In this document: positions 33,697 through 44,275 of the stretch, piece by piece
Numbering within the stretch: position 1 is the first letter of the stretch
How the letters are laid out: each line of letters starts with the position of its first letter
Source of the DNA: Collinsella aerofaciens
GTDB lineage: Bacteria > Actinomycetota > Coriobacteriia > Coriobacteriales > Coriobacteriaceae
NCBI RefSeq assembly: GCF_028207065.1
Contig: NZ_JAQLFP010000004.1
Coordinates: forward strand, 20,535 to 84,534
DNA length: 64,000 nt
Direction: 5' to 3'
Translations under genes and position numbers: made by a program
Notes under the pieces: generated by a model
The model's database searches: none
What the model was told of the DNA's origin: nothing
What the model saw: only the letters and a program-made list of their open reading frames with translations

Positions 33697-36273
33697 ATGT
33701 GCGATTGCACAGATCATAAGGACGAGATCCCTGCCTATGACGCACAGGCCATTGAGTCCAAGTGGATGAAGGCCTGGGAGGACTCCAACCTCTTTGCCGT
33801 CGACACCGACGCCAGCAAGCCCAAGAAGTACGTGCTCGAGATGTTCCCGTATCCGTCGGGCGACCTGCACATGGGCCACGCGCGCAACTACACCATCGGC
33901 GATGCCATGGCCCGTCAGGCCCGCATGCGCGGCTTTGACGTGCTGCACCCCATCGGCTTTGACGCCTTTGGCCTGCCCGCCGAGAACGCTGCCATCAAGC
34001 ACAATACGCAGGCTGCCGCCTGGACGTATAAGAACATGGACCAGGCGCTCGCCACGATGAGGCGCATGGGCTTCTCCTACGATCTGGATCGTACCGTTAA
34101 GACCTGTAGCCCCGACTACTATCGCTGGGGTCAGTGGATCTTTGAAAAGATGTGGGAAAAGGGTCTGGTCTACCGCAAGAAGAACCCGGTCAACTGGTGC
34201 CCCACCTGCAAGACCGTTTTGGCCAACGAGCAGGTAACCGAGGGCAAGTGCTGGCGTTGCGGCACCGAGCCCGAGAAGCGTGACCTCGAGCAGTGGTACT
34301 ACAAGATCACCGACTACTCCCAGGAGCTGCTCGACGATCTGGAGAAGCTCCCCGGCTGGCCCGAGCGCGTCAAGCAGATGCAGGCCAACTGGATCGGCCG
34401 CTCCGAGGGCGCCGAGGTTGACTTTACCCTGTGCGACGCCGATGGCGAGCCCATCGAGGGCGACGAGGGTAAGATCACCGTCTTCACCACGCGCGCCGAC
34501 ACGCTCTTTGGCGTTTCCTTCTTTGTCCTGTCTCCCGAGTACGCGCGCCTGCACGAGCTCGTCGAGGGCACTCAGTACGAGGAGGCCGTCACCAAGATCG
34601 TCGAGGACTCCAAGCATATCTCTGCCGTCGAGCGCGCCCAGGGTACCCTCGAGAAGCACGGCGCCTTTACGGGCCGCTACGTGGTAAACCCCGTCAACGG
34701 CGAGAAGATCCCCGTGTGGGTTGCCGACTATGTCGTTGCCGACTACGGCACCGGTGCCGTCATGGCCGTTCCCTGCGGCGACCAGCGCGACTTTGAGTTC
34801 GCCCGCAAGTACGACCTGCCGATCGTGCCGATCATCCTGGACGATGAGGATCGCGCTGCCGTCGAGGCTAGCGGCGAGACCATCGACACCTTCCATGCCG
34901 AGACCGTCGACTGGGATTGCGCCCACGCTGCCGAGGGCACGCTGGTCCAGTCGGGCAAGTACACCGGCATGCGCGGCGGCAAGCACTCTGAGGGCGAGGC
35001 TGCCATCGTGGCCGACCTCGAGGCCATGGGCTGCGGCCGTCGCAAGGTCGAGTTCCGTCTGCGCGACTGGCTCATCAGCCGTCAGCGTTATTGGGGCAAC
35101 CCCATCCCGGCCATCCACTGCGAGCACTGCGGCATCGTGCCCGTGCCCGAGGACCAGCTGCCGGTGACGCTGCCCGAGAACCTGGACCTGGGTGCCGGCG
35201 AGACCCTCGCCGAGTGCAAGGAGTTCTACGAGACCACCTGCCCGGTCTGCGGTCGCCCGGCCAAGCGTGAGACCGATACCATGGACACCTTTACCTGCTC
35301 CAGTTGGTATTACCTGCGCTATACCGACCCGCACAACACCGAGCTGCCCTTCTCCCGTGAGGCTGCCGACCGTTGGATGCCCGTCGATAACTACATCGGC
35401 GGCATCGAGCACGCCATTTTGCACCTGCTCTACAGCCGCTTCTTTACCAAGGCGCTGCGCGATCTGGGCCTGCTGAGCGTTGACGAGCCCTTCACCAACC
35501 TGCTGTGCCAGGGCATGGTCAAGGACGAGAACGGCGACACCATGTCCAAGTCCAAGGGCAACGTCGTGCCCCCGAGCTCGGTCATTGAACCCTACGGTGC
35601 CGACACCATGCGTCTGGCGATCCTGTTTATCGCCCCGCCCGAGAAGGACTTCGACTGGGATCCCAAGGCCGTCGAGGGCGCCAACCGCTTCATTAAGCGC
35701 GCCTGGCGTATCGTGTGGCAGCTCGTCCAGTCCGGTGACGCCAACGTGGCCTTTGACAAGTCCGCGCTCGACGAGGCCGCGATGAAGCTCTATCGCGAGC
35801 GTCACCGCACCATTGCCAAGTGCACCGAGGACTTTGACCGCGGCCAGTTCAACACCGCGATTTCGGCCGTCATGGAACTCGTCAATGCCGCGAGCGCCTA
35901 CCTCAACGCCACCGAGGGTGCCGCCGGCGACAAGGCGCTGTGCTACGGCGTGGCTAAGGATATCGTGAGCGTCCTTGCCCCCATCTGCCCGTTCTGGGCC
36001 GATGAGCTGTGGCATGAGGCGCTCGGCTGCGAGGGCAACGCCTACACCGCCGCCTGGCCCGAGTTCGACCTGGCCGAGTCCATCGAGGATACGGTGCAGA
36101 TCGTCGTCCAGGTGCTCGGCAAGGTCCGTGGCCGCATCGACGTCGCCCGCGACGCCTCCAACGAGGAGATGCAAGCTGCCGCTGAGGAAGCCGTTGCCAA
36201 GTGGCTTGAGGGCAAGACGGTCGTCAAGGCCATCTGCGTGCCCGGCAAGCTGGTCAACCTGGTGGTCAAGTAA
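33697..36273 (+). CDS. leuS: Leucyl-tRNA synthetase
   Basis: 858 residues; charges tRNA-Leu. The HIGH box is HMGH in [13 protein letters not shown] (about residue 52). The zinc-type CPTC...CWRCG motif is at about 165-190, followed by the CP1 editing domain (TTRADTLFG, then [16 protein letters not shown]), the KMSKS box as MSKSKGN (about 615) and the tRNA-binding C-terminal domain. ATG 33697 has AAAGGAG six bases upstream; the same frame is open back to 33574 through the leader hairpin, but that is not expected to be translated. A perfect terminator follows. Confidence 0.95.
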   Translation: MCDCTDHKDEIPAYDAQAIESKWMKAWEDSNLFAVDTDASKPKKYVLEMFPYPSGDLHMGHARNYTIGDAMARQARMRGFDVLHPIGFDAFGLPAENAAIKHNTQAAAWTYKNMDQALATMRRMGFSYDLDRTVKTCSPDYYRWGQWIFEKMWEKGLVYRKKNPVNWCPTCKTVLANEQVTEGKCWRCGTEPEKRDLEQWYYKITDYSQELLDDLEKLPGWPERVKQMQANWIGRSEGAEVDFTLCDADGEPIEGDEGKITVFTTRADTLFGVSFFVLSPEYARLHELVEGTQYEEAVTKIVEDSKHISAVERAQGTLEKHGAFTGRYVVNPVNGEKIPVWVADYVVADYGTGAVMAVPCGDQRDFEFARKYDLPIVPIILDDEDRAAVEASGETIDTFHAETVDWDCAHAAEGTLVQSGKYTGMRGGKHSEGEAAIVADLEAMGCGRRKVEFRLRDWLISRQRYWGNPIPAIHCEHCGIVPVPEDQLPVTLPENLDLGAGETLAECKEFYETTCPVCGRPAKRETDTMDTFTCSSWYYLRYTDPHNTELPFSREAADRWMPVDNYIGGIEHAILHLLYSRFFTKALRDLGLLSVDEPFTNLLCQGMVKDENGDTMSKSKGNVVPPSSVIEPYGADTMRLAILFIAPPEKDFDWDPKAVEGANRFIKRAWRIVWQLVQSGDANVAFDKSALDEAAMKLYRERHRTIAKCTEDFDRGQFNTAISAVMELVNAASAYLNATEGAAGDKALCYGVAKDIVSVLAPICPFWADELWHEALGCEGNAYTAAWPEFDLAESIEDTVQIVVQVLGKVRGRIDVARDASNEEMQAAAEEAVAKWLEGKTVVKAICVPGKLVNLVVK

Positions 36274-36300
36274 GCGCTGCGCGTAAAGCTGACATGCAAT

Positions 36301-36340
36301 AAACGAGGGACGGTCCGGTTGGGTCGTCCCTCGTTTTGTG
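36301..36340 (+). terminator. leuS terminator
   Basis: AAACGAGGGACG (36301-36312) pairs with CGTCCCTCGTTT (36325-36336), then TGTG. Its mirrored A-run could also terminate the opposite-strand lipoprotein gene. Confidence 0.8.
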
Positions 36341-36377
36341 TTGTCTGCCCTGCTTAGTCAGTGCGTCGCACCGTCTT

Positions 36378-36950
36378 CTACGGGATGTGTACCAGGTCCC
36401 TAAAGTAAACGTTGCCCGTTGCCTCTTCGAACATCCAAATGTTGAGGTAGATGTCGTTGAGGTCGTTGTTCACATCAAAGTCCGGGTCGTCGAAGGTGCC
36501 TACAAAGGTGAGCATGGCGCGCGTTTCCTCGCCCGCTGCGACCTGCTGGCGCATGCGCACATCGCGGACCACGCCGTTGACGTAGGCATAGGAGTCCACA
36601 TCGCCAAACATCATGTCGACATCGGTATTGTTGGTCACCGTAAAGACGAGCGCCGCGTCTCCGTAGCCGTCGGTGTCCTTGCCCACGCAGGTAACATGGA
36701 CGTTTTCGTCTGCCTCAAGGTCGATGGGGAACTGTTCTTGGGGGTCGGGACCCAGGCCCTGGGGATCGACGGTGTCTTCGTTTATTTTGTCGAAGCTCTC
36801 CGATAGCGTCGTTTTCTCGATGGCTTTTGTGCTGCCGAGATCCGGCTCGCATGTTCCGGTTTTGCCATTCGTGTTGCCGCAGCCCAAGAGGGCCAACGAG
36901 CACGTTGCGATGACGAGTGCAGTCATGCAGGGGGTTCCTAGGCGTTTCAT
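36378..36950 (-). CDS. Secreted lipoprotein with an Ig-like (DUF5067/FxLYD-type) domain
   Basis: 190 residues. Lipoprotein signal with lipobox LLGC, lipidated Cys24. A polar linker leads to a beta-sandwich-like domain in which ALVFTVTNNTDVDMMFGDV and AAGEETRAMLTF resemble the telokin-like pattern of DUF5067/FxLYD lipoproteins. It would be anchored on the outer face of the membrane; the function is unknown. The space behind it (36951-37212) holds no gene I can support. Confidence 0.6.
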   Translation of the reverse strand: MKRLGTPCMTALVIATCSLALLGCGNTNGKTGTCEPDLGSTKAIEKTTLSESFDKINEDTVDPQGLGPDPQEQFPIDLEADENVHVTCVGKDTDGYGDAALVFTVTNNTDVDMMFGDVDSYAYVNGVVRDVRMRQQVAAGEETRAMLTFVGTFDDPDFDVNNDLNDIYLNIWMFEEATGNVYFRDLVHIP

Positions 36951-37212
36951 GTGTGCCTCCTTGCCGTAGAGGATTTGGAAAGGTTCGTCGTTGCGCGACT
37001 TGCTGGCCGGCTTGTTACAGAATGTCCCTTAGCGTAAGTCTGTTCGATAGGGGCTCGGGGAGGAATGCCCTTGGGGTTCGAACGGGCCTGTGGATTGGGA
37101 CGCATGGCCCGTTTTGGGGCTGTTGAGGGTGCGCCGCATGGGGTTCCTCGACCAATTGTCCTATTCTTGTGGAGAAGCTGTGCGCACGCTGACCTGCAGA
37201 TTCGTACGGTGC

Positions 37213-37241
37213 TTGCACGTTTCCGCAGCTATTGGTATAGT
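37213..37241 (+). promoter_or_regulatory. Predicted promoter of the rimP-nusA-infB operon
   Basis: TTGCAC (37213-37218), 17-base spacer, TATAGT (37236-37241), putting the start near 37248, just before the attenuator-like hairpin. Confidence 0.65.
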
Positions 37242-37266
37242 TTGCTTGCAAATGAAGTTGTAATTG

Positions 37267-37299
37267 AAAGAAGTGGGGTTTCGGCCCCGCTTCTTTTTT
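37267..37299 (+). promoter_or_regulatory. Attenuator-like terminator hairpin ahead of rimP
   Basis: AAGAAGTGGGG (37268-37278) pairs with CCCCGCTTCTT (37285-37295), including one G-U, around TTTCGG, followed by a T-run to 37299. It lies between the predicted transcription start and the rimP ribosome site, so transcripts must read through it. NusA, encoded in this operon, acts on such hairpins, which suggests autoregulation. Confidence 0.65.
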
Positions 37300-37319
37300 G
37301 TATGGATGGAGGTGCCGCA

Positions 37320-37814
37320 ATGGTCAAGACTAAGACCGAGCAGGCGATCATCGACGCGCTCGAGGCCGTTGCTCCCCAGCACGATGTCGACATCGTTGAC
37401 GTCGAGCTCGTGGGTGCCACCAAGGCCCCCTGCGTGCGTGTGCGTATCGAGGGTGCCGAGGGTCAGAGCCTGTCTCTCAACGACGTCACGGCCAACACCA
37501 AGTGGGTCGGCGACGTGATTGAGGAGCTCGATCCCATCTCTTCGAGCTATACGCTCGAGGTGTCGAGCCCGGGTATGGCGCGTCCGCTGCGCCGCCCGTG
37601 CGACTTTGCCCGCTTTGTGGGCGAGAACTGTGAGCTCACCTCCACCGCCACCGAGGGCCGTCGCAAGTACGCCGGCAAGATTGCCGCTGCGACCGAGACC
37701 GACGTGACCCTCGAGCTCGAGGACGGCGAGTCCGTCACCCTCGATTTCTCTGATGTTAAAAAGTGCAAGTTGAAGCCCACCTACGACTTCAAGCCCGCGA
37801 AGGAAGGAAAGTAA
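37320..37814 (+). CDS. rimP: Ribosome maturation factor RimP
   Basis: 164 residues; helps mature the 30S subunit. The N-terminal alpha/beta domain contains VDIVDVELVG...VRVRIEG. The conserved LEVSSPGMARPLRRPCDFARFVG block starts near residue 82. An SH3-like C-terminal domain carries GKIAAATETDVTLELEDG. ATG 37320 is five bases after GGAGGTG; the longer frame from 37065 crosses the promoter and attenuator, so it is not used. First gene of the operon; nusA starts one base after its stop. Confidence 0.9.
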   Translation: MVKTKTEQAIIDALEAVAPQHDVDIVDVELVGATKAPCVRVRIEGAEGQSLSLNDVTANTKWVGDVIEELDPISSSYTLEVSSPGMARPLRRPCDFARFVGENCELTSTATEGRRKYAGKIAAATETDVTLELEDGESVTLDFSDVKKCKLKPTYDFKPAKEGK

Positions 37815-37815
37815 G

Positions 37816-39063
37816 ATGGCAGCATCCGACATGATGACCGCCCTGATGGAGCTTTGCCAGGAAAGGCACATCGACCAGCTCTACCTGATCGACCGCCTGG
37901 AGCAGTCGCTCGCCAAGAGCTATGCCGAGATCCTGCATCTTGAGTGGGGCGCCAAGGTGACCATCGACCGCACCACCGGCAAGATCTACGTCTACCGCCT
38001 GGAGCCGATCGACGATTCCATGGACGAGGAAGGCAACTTCACCGAGTTCGAGGAGATCGACGTCACCCCCAAGAACACGAGCCGCATCGCCGCCCAGCAC
38101 GCCAAGGCCGAGATCAACGCCATCGTGCGCAACTCCGCCCGCGAGCAGATCTACGAGGAGTTCGCCGGCCGTATCGGTGACCTCATTAGCGGTACCGTGC
38201 TGCAGTCCACGCCCGACTTCACGATCGTCAAGATCCGCGAGGGCGTCGAGGCCGAGCTTCCGCACTTCGACCAGCGCCGTTACGAGAACGAGCGCAACGA
38301 GCGTCCGATGGGCGAGCGCTATCTGCACAATCAGCACATCAAGGCCGTGATCATCGACGTTCGCGACCCCAACTCCAACCTGCAGCCGGTTCGTGGCGAG
38401 CACAGCCGTCCGCCGATTGTCATCTCCCGTACCCACCCCGAGCTCATGCGTCGTCTGTTTGAGCAGGAGGTGCCCGAGATCTATGAGGGCACCGTCCAGA
38501 TCAAGTCGATCGCCCGCGAGCCCGGCCAGCGCTCCAAGGTCGCCGTCCACTCGCTCGACGATCGCCTGGATCCCGTTGGCGCCTGCGTCGGCCCCAAGGG
38601 CAGCCGTGTTCGCGCCGTCGTGGGCGAACTCCGTGGCGAGCGCGTCGACGTCATCCTGTGGGATGCCGATCCGGCCGTCTATGTCGCCAACGCCCTGTCG
38701 CCTGCTAAGGTCACCCGCGTCCTTATCGACGAGGAGAAGGCCTACGCCGGCGTTATCGTGCCCGACGACCAGCTGTCCCTCGCCATCGGCAAGGAGGGCC
38801 AGAACGCCCGCCTCGCCGCGCGCCTGACCGGTTGGCATATCGACATCAAGTCCGAGACCCTTGCCGCCGACATCCTCAAGAACGTTCCCGTTCACGAGGA
38901 GCCCGCCGCCGACCTGATCGGTGACGAGGAGGACGAGGACGTCCGTCGCTGCGAGTTCGTGTCCGAGGACGGCATCCAGTGCCGCAACCAGGCCCGTCCC
39001 GGCTCCCGTTTCTGCGGTGTCCACGACACCGACGCCTTCGATGATGCGGAGGACCTGATCTAG
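37816..39063 (+). CDS. nusA: Transcription factor NusA with a C-terminal Cys3His module
   Basis: 415 residues. The N-terminal RNA-polymerase-binding domain is followed by S1 ([19 protein letters not shown], about 120-190). KH1 and KH2 follow, with [26 protein letters not shown] at about 254 and [18 protein letters not shown] at about 321. It controls pausing, termination and antitermination. The last 40 residues hold C379-x9-C389-x10-C400-x2-H403, a spacing typical of a small zinc-binding module that standard NusA lacks. No ylxR gene lies between nusA and infB, where many Gram-positives have one. Confidence 0.92.
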   Translation: MAASDMMTALMELCQERHIDQLYLIDRLEQSLAKSYAEILHLEWGAKVTIDRTTGKIYVYRLEPIDDSMDEEGNFTEFEEIDVTPKNTSRIAAQHAKAEINAIVRNSAREQIYEEFAGRIGDLISGTVLQSTPDFTIVKIREGVEAELPHFDQRRYENERNERPMGERYLHNQHIKAVIIDVRDPNSNLQPVRGEHSRPPIVISRTHPELMRRLFEQEVPEIYEGTVQIKSIAREPGQRSKVAVHSLDDRLDPVGACVGPKGSRVRAVVGELRGERVDVILWDADPAVYVANALSPAKVTRVLIDEEKAYAGVIVPDDQLSLAIGKEGQNARLAARLTGWHIDIKSETLAADILKNVPVHEEPAADLIGDEEDEDVRRCEFVSEDGIQCRNQARPGSRFCGVHDTDAFDDAEDLI

Positions 39064-39154
39064 CGCGCGGTCGCGTCGGGCAGGTCCCAGCGCATACCCC
39101 ACGCTCGTTCAGTCTCTAGGCACCCAAGGTGCCAGAAAGGGTAGGTGAAGTCAT

Positions 39155-41869
39155 ATGGCAAAAGTCCGTGTGTCCACCCTGGCCAAAGAGTTCGGCATGA
39201 CCTCTAAGGAACTGATGGGTCATCTCGCCGAAATGAAGATTCCCGCTAAGTCCGCTTCCTCCGCCCTGGAGGACGCTTACGTCGCCATGGTCCGCAAGCA
39301 GCTCGCCTCGGTGATCGAGGCCCGCGCCCAGGAAGTCGAGGCCGCCAAGCAGGCCGAGGAGCAGGCCGCTGCCGCCGAGGAGGCAGCACGCGCTGCCGAG
39401 GCCGAGCGCGAGCGCATCGCCGCCGAGAAGGCACGCGAGGAGGAGCGCCGTCAGTTCGCCGCCGCCCAGGCTGCCGAGGAGGCCGCCCGTGCCGAGGCCG
39501 AGGCCAAGAAGAAGGCCGAGCAGGAGCGTCTTGCTCGCGAGAAGGAGGAGGCCGCCCGCGAGGCCCAGCGCCGCGCCGTTCCCGCTTCCGACTCCGGTTC
39601 GCGTTTCCGCTCTCTGCTCGACCAGATCGCCGCACAGGAGACCGTGCTCAAGGAGAAGAAGGACGCCGAGCAGAAGGCCAAGGCCGAGCGCGCTGCCGAG
39701 CGCGGCAACCGTCGTGGTGGCAACAACGACCGTCGCGGTGGCCGTCGTAACGATCGCAACGCCTCCGACAACAACTCCGAGCGCAACGCCTCCGAGAACC
39801 GCCCGCACAGCCATCGCACCAATGCCAGCAACAACGTCGCTGCCGGTATGGACTTCCCCAACCCCGACAAGCAGGGCAAGGGCAAGAAGCGCAAGGGCGG
39901 TCACAACAACGAAGAGGACCACTACAGCCGCATGGCTCGCGAGGCCGAGGAGTACAGTCGCGAGAAGGTGCTCGAGGAGGCTCGTGCCGCCGTCGAGGAG
40001 GCCTCTCGCGAGTCCACTGGTCGTCGCAAAAAGCGCAAGGAGAAGCGCGAGCGCGAGGCCGCAAAGGCTCAGGAAGAGCGCAAGATTGAGGAGGCGCTGG
40101 CCCAGGGCGTGAACCCCGAGGACCTCGACGCCATCAAGGTCTCCCAGGGCGTTACCGTCCAGGAGCTCGCCGAGGCGCTCGACGTTCCGGCCAACGACAT
40201 CATCAAGCGCCTGTTCCTGCTGGGTACGCCGCTTACCATGACGCAGTCCATGTCCGACGACCTTGTCGAGCTCGTTGCCGACGACCTGGGCCGTCAGATC
40301 AAGATCATCACCCCCGAGGAGGAGAACACCTTCTCGTTCTACGACGATCCCGCCGACCTTAAGCCGCGCGCCCCGGTCGTCACCGTCATGGGTCACGTCG
40401 ACCACGGCAAGACGAGCCTGCTCGACGCCATCCGTCACACCGGCGTCGCTGCCGGCGAGGCGGGCGGCATTACGCAGGCCATCGGCGCTTCGCAGGTCAT
40501 GATCAATGACCGCAAGATCACCTTCATCGACACCCCCGGCCACGCCACCTTTACGGCCATGCGTGCCCGCGGCGCCAAGGTGACCGACATCGTCATTCTG
40601 ATCGTGGCTGCCGACGACGGCGTCATGCCCCAGACCATCGAGTCGATCAACCACGCCAAGGCCGCCGGTGTTCCCATCGTCGTCGCCGTCAACAAGATCG
40701 ATAAGCCGGGTGCCAACCCCGACCGCGTGCGCCAGGAGCTCACCGAGTACGGCATCATCCCCGAGGAGTGGGGCGGACAGAACATGTTCGTCAACATCTC
40801 GGCCAAGCAGAAGATCGGTATCGACGACCTGCTCGAGACCGTCCTGCTCCAGGCCGACGTGCTCGAGCTCAAGGCCAACCCCGATACGTTCGCTTCGGGC
40901 AACGTCCTTGAGGCTAAGCTCGACAAGGGCCGCGGCTCGGTTGCCACGGTGCTCGTGACCCGCGGTACCCTGCACGTGGGCGATACGCTGGTCGCCGGCC
41001 TTACCTACGGCCGCGTCCGCGCCATGCTCGACCCCAAGGGCAACGCCGTCACCGAGGCCGGTCCCTCCGACGCCGTCGAGATTCTGGGCCTGCAGTCCGT
41101 CCCCAACGCCGGCGATGAGTTCCGCGTGTTCGAGGACGAGCGCGAGGCTCGCGCCCTGGCCGACGAGCGTTCGCTCAAGGCCCGCATCGAGGAGCAGAGC
41201 CGCGTGAAGCATGTGACGCTCGAGAACCTCTTCGAGACCATCGCCGACGCCGAGGTCAAGGAGCTCAACCTGATCATCAAGGCCGACGTCCAGGGTTCTA
41301 TTGAGGCCCTTCAGGACTCCCTCGACAAGATGGACCAGTCCGAGGTGCGCATCAACACGATCCACTCCGCCGTTGGTGCCATCAACGAGACCGACGTCGT
41401 TCTGGCCGACGCCTCCAACGCCATCATCATCGGCTTTGGCGTCCGTCCCGACGGCAAGGCCCGCTCCGCCGCCGAGCGCGAGGGCGTCGAGATCCGTTGC
41501 TACGACGTCATCTACAAGTGCCTCGAGGACCTCGACGCAGCCCGTATCGGTATGCTCAAGCCCACCGAGGTCGAGGTTTCCACGGGTACCGCGACCGTTC
41601 TGGACACCTTCAAGGTGCCCAAGGTCGGTATCGCCGCCGGTGTCCGCGTCGAAGAGGGCGAGATCGCCGCGACCGATTCCGTGCGCCTGGTGCGCGACGG
41701 CATCGTGGTCTTCAACGGTAAAATCGCCTCGATGCGCCACTACAAGGACGAGGCCAAGAGCCTCAAGAGCGGCTCCGAGGGCGGTATTGGCCTGGAGAAC
41801 TTCCAGGACATCAAGCCTGGCGACACCATTGAGGGCTACCGCATCGACCAGGTTGCCCGTACCGAGTAG
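39155..41869 (+). CDS. infB: Translation initiation factor IF-2
   Basis: 904 residues; a GTPase that brings initiator tRNA to the ribosome. An N-terminal IF2N fold ([19 protein letters not shown]) precedes a long Ala/Glu/Arg-rich, coiled-coil-like stretch (about 50-330). The G domain has GHVDHGKTS (about 411), DTPGHATF and NKID, then domains II-IV. ATG 39155 is preceded by AGAAAGGGTAGGTG. It lies 91 bases after nusA in the same operon. Confidence 0.95.
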   Translation: MAKVRVSTLAKEFGMTSKELMGHLAEMKIPAKSASSALEDAYVAMVRKQLASVIEARAQEVEAAKQAEEQAAAAEEAARAAEAERERIAAEKAREEERRQFAAAQAAEEAARAEAEAKKKAEQERLAREKEEAAREAQRRAVPASDSGSRFRSLLDQIAAQETVLKEKKDAEQKAKAERAAERGNRRGGNNDRRGGRRNDRNASDNNSERNASENRPHSHRTNASNNVAAGMDFPNPDKQGKGKKRKGGHNNEEDHYSRMAREAEEYSREKVLEEARAAVEEASRESTGRRKKRKEKREREAAKAQEERKIEEALAQGVNPEDLDAIKVSQGVTVQELAEALDVPANDIIKRLFLLGTPLTMTQSMSDDLVELVADDLGRQIKIITPEEENTFSFYDDPADLKPRAPVVTVMGHVDHGKTSLLDAIRHTGVAAGEAGGITQAIGASQVMINDRKITFIDTPGHATFTAMRARGAKVTDIVILIVAADDGVMPQTIESINHAKAAGVPIVVAVNKIDKPGANPDRVRQELTEYGIIPEEWGGQNMFVNISAKQKIGIDDLLETVLLQADVLELKANPDTFASGNVLEAKLDKGRGSVATVLVTRGTLHVGDTLVAGLTYGRVRAMLDPKGNAVTEAGPSDAVEILGLQSVPNAGDEFRVFEDEREARALADERSLKARIEEQSRVKHVTLENLFETIADAEVKELNLIIKADVQGSIEALQDSLDKMDQSEVRINTIHSAVGAINETDVVLADASNAIIIGFGVRPDGKARSAAEREGVEIRCYDVIYKCLEDLDAARIGMLKPTEVEVSTGTATVLDTFKVPKVGIAAGVRVEEGEIAATDSVRLVRDGIVVFNGKIASMRHYKDEAKSLKSGSEGGIGLENFQDIKPGDTIEGYRIDQVARTE

Positions 41870-41880
41870 GGGGTAGCGCT

Positions 41881-42291
41881 ATGAAGCAAACGCAGGCAAC
41901 CCGCCGTTTGGGCGAGCAGCTTCGCGAGAAGCTCGGTTATATCCTGCTCTTTGAGGTTTCCGATCCGCGTCTCGACCTGGTCACCCTGACCGCGGTCGAG
42001 GTCGCGGTGGACCGTTCGTTCGCGCGTGTGTATGTGTCGTGCGACGCGAGCCGCTACGACGAGGTCATGGAGGCGCTCGCCAGCGCCAAGGGCCGCATCC
42101 GTAGCCTGCTGGCCCGCTCGCTCGATTGGCGCGTCACGCCCGAGCTCGATTTTCGCATCGATCGCTCGACCGATGAGGCCGAGCGCATCACGCGTGCGCT
42201 GGAAAACGTTCCCGCCACGCTTGCGATCGAAAAGGACGAGGACGGCTATCCAATTGCGGATGCCGCCCAGGAGGCAGCTTTAGATGAGTAA
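41881..42291 (+). CDS. rbfA: Ribosome-binding factor A
   Basis: 136 residues with the single KH-like fold of RbfA: LGEQLREKLGYILLFEVSDP, FARVYVSC, LRSLDW-type LLARSLDWRVTPELDFRIDRS, then EAERITRALE. It assists 16S rRNA 5'-end maturation. It is 11 bases after infB and overlaps the next gene by 8 bases. Confidence 0.92.
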   Translation: MKQTQATRRLGEQLREKLGYILLFEVSDPRLDLVTLTAVEVAVDRSFARVYVSCDASRYDEVMEALASAKGRIRSLLARSLDWRVTPELDFRIDRSTDEAERITRALENVPATLAIEKDEDGYPIADAAQEAALDE

Positions 42292-43327
42292 TTCCGCCGA
42301 CCTTGCATCGTGCGAGTCTGCAGATATTCAGCGACGCATCCTTGAGCTCATCGAGGGTGCGTCCTCCATTGCGATTTCGGGACATACGTCTCCCGATGGC
42401 GACGCCCTGGGCTCCGTGCTGGGTCTGGGCCTCTCGCTTATGAAGTTTTTTCCCAACAAGGACATTGCCCTGCTGCTGGCAGACGATGACCCGGTTCCGC
42501 GCATCTACCGCTTTATGGAGGGCGCCGACCGTCTGGTGCCGGCATCTGCGTATACCGGCAATCCGGACCTGTTCATCTCGGTGGACGTGCCGGTCGTCGA
42601 GCGTCTGAACAACTCCGCCGAGGTGCTCCGCCGCTCGTCGCATGTGGTGTGCTTCGATCACCACCCGGCGCGCGAGGAATTTGCCGAGCTGAGCCTGAGG
42701 TGCGTCGATGCCGCGGCCTGTGCCATGATCATCGACCGCTTTTTGGATAATTGCGGCATTGTGGCTCGCGATGGTGTCGCGACCTGCCTGTTGTGCGGCC
42801 TGGTGACCGATACCGGTCGTTTTCAGTATCAAAACGCCGATGCCGCTGCGTTTCACGCCGCCTCGCGCCTGGTCGCGCACGGTGCCGATCCGGCGCGCGT
42901 TGCGCTCGAGGTCTACCAGAGCATGCGCGTAGAGTTCTTGCATCTCAAGTCCATCGTTATGGGTCGCATCAAGACAGTGGCGCACGGACGCGTGGCATAT
43001 AGCTATGCGTATCAGAGCGACCTCGAGGCCTGCGGCGTCACTTCGGACGAGTGCGACGGCCTGGTCGATGTGGTGCGTTCGGTGATGGGTGTGGAGGTCT
43101 GCCTGTTCCTGAAGGGCATTGAGGGCGATACCAAGGTACGCGGCAACCTGCGCTCCAAGGGCGACCTCAATGTTTCCGAGATCGCTGCTGCTTTTGGCGG
43201 TGGCGGACATCCCGCGGCCGCTGGTTTCTCTAACAACGGAACGATTCTCGAGACGCTCACCGCGGCACTCCCCATGCTGGCCGAGCTGGTAGGGGAGGAT
43301 CCCGCTTCGGTGACCGTCGAGCTCTAA
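42284..43327 (+). CDS. nrnA: DHH/DHHA1 phosphoesterase, NrnA-like (oligoribonuclease/pAp phosphatase)
   Basis: 347 residues. HTSPDGDALGSVLGLG (about 28-43) supplies the first metal-binding Asp pair, DHHPAREEF (about 125) is the DHH motif, and GGGGHPAAAGF (about 304) is the DHHA1 substrate loop. Such enzymes degrade nanoRNAs and pAp or c-di-AMP intermediates. The start overlaps rbfA by eight bases, in the usual rbfA-nrnA-truB order. Confidence 0.88.
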   Translation: MSNSADLASCESADIQRRILELIEGASSIAISGHTSPDGDALGSVLGLGLSLMKFFPNKDIALLLADDDPVPRIYRFMEGADRLVPASAYTGNPDLFISVDVPVVERLNNSAEVLRRSSHVVCFDHHPAREEFAELSLRCVDAAACAMIIDRFLDNCGIVARDGVATCLLCGLVTDTGRFQYQNADAAAFHAASRLVAHGADPARVALEVYQSMRVEFLHLKSIVMGRIKTVAHGRVAYSYAYQSDLEACGVTSDECDGLVDVVRSVMGVEVCLFLKGIEGDTKVRGNLRSKGDLNVSEIAAAFGGGGHPAAAGFSNNGTILETLTAALPMLAELVGEDPASVTVEL

Positions 43328-43342
43328 CATTTTGGATGGTAC

Positions 43343-44275
43343 ATGGCTCGTCGTACGCCTTCTCAATTGAATATGCTGCTCGCCGTCGATAAGCCGGTGG
43401 GCTGTACGTCCCACGACGTGGTATCGCAGTGCCGACGCGCCCTCCATGAGCGACGCGTCGGCCATGCCGGTACGCTCGACCCCATGGCCTCGGGTGTCAT
43501 GGTGGTGGGCGTGGGCCAGGCGACCCGGCTGCTGGGCATGCTAACCCTCGATACCAAAAGTTATGTCGCCGACATTTCGTTTGGCGTCGAGACCAATACC
43601 GATGACGCGGAGGGCGAGGCCGTCCGCACGGTGCCCGTTGTCCCCGAGCTGCGCGATCTCGCTTACGCCCGTGAGCGGCTGGCCGCTATGCTTGGCCCGC
43701 AGATGCAGGTGCCGCCGGCGTTTTCGGCCATCTCGGTCAATGGCGTTCGCGCCTATAAGAGTGCTCGCGAGGGCAATGCGGTGGACCTACCTCCGCGCCC
43801 TGTCGAGGTCTATGCCGCCGACCTGATCGCCGTGTGCGGCGAAGGCGATACGTGCGTCTGGACCGTGGCGTTTTCGGTAAGCAAGGGCACCTACATTCGC
43901 GCGCTTGCTCGCGATCTGGGTCGCGCCTGCGATAGCGCTGCGCATATTTCCGCGCTGCGCCGCACGGCCTCCGGCGTGGTTTCCATTGGCGCCTGTCATG
44001 CGGTTGAGGAGCTTTCTCCCGAGTCCGCGGCTGGCTTTGCTCTGGATCCCATCGCCGCCCTTGGTGCCACGCGTGTCGATTTGCCGGGCAATCTTGCAGA
44101 CGACCTGCTTTGTGGTCGCCGCATTCCCATTGAACGCGCGCTTGTGGACTTCGATACGGCGAAGGCGCCGTTCGCGCTCGTGCTTGATGGGGGGCTCAAG
44201 GCGCTGGCCCGCATCGAGGGTGGCCGCTTTGTGATGGAGCACGTCTTTCCGCAGGCGATCGGCGGTGTTCGATGA
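43343..44275 (+). CDS. truB: tRNA pseudouridine(55) synthase TruB
   Basis: 310 residues. GCTSHDVVSQCRRAL then HAGTLDPMASGVMVVGVGQAT carries the catalytic Asp in GTLDP (about 46). The thumb-loop and RYPAFSA-type segment reads VPPAFSAISVNGVRAYK, and SKGTYIRALARDLG is the second signature. It modifies U55 in the T-loop of tRNAs. It overlaps ribF by four bases (ATGA). Confidence 0.92.
   Translation: MARRTPSQLNMLLAVDKPVGCTSHDVVSQCRRALHERRVGHAGTLDPMASGVMVVGVGQATRLLGMLTLDTKSYVADISFGVETNTDDAEGEAVRTVPVVPELRDLAYARERLAAMLGPQMQVPPAFSAISVNGVRAYKSAREGNAVDLPPRPVEVYAADLIAVCGEGDTCVWTVAFSVSKGTYIRALARDLGRACDSAAHISALRRTASGVVSIGACHAVEELSPESAAGFALDPIAALGATRVDLPGNLADDLLCGRRIPIERALVDFDTAKAPFALVLDGGLKALARIEGGRFVMEHVFPQAIGGVR

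Noticed and set aside
33610..36174. 854-codon open frame antisense to leuS
   Set aside because: Mirror frame of a GC-rich gene; composition Gly/Val/Leu/Ala-rich without motifs. leuS on the plus strand has all family motifs.
39116..41740. 874-codon open frame antisense to infB
   Set aside because: Same codon-bias effect; no domain signature, no ribosome site.
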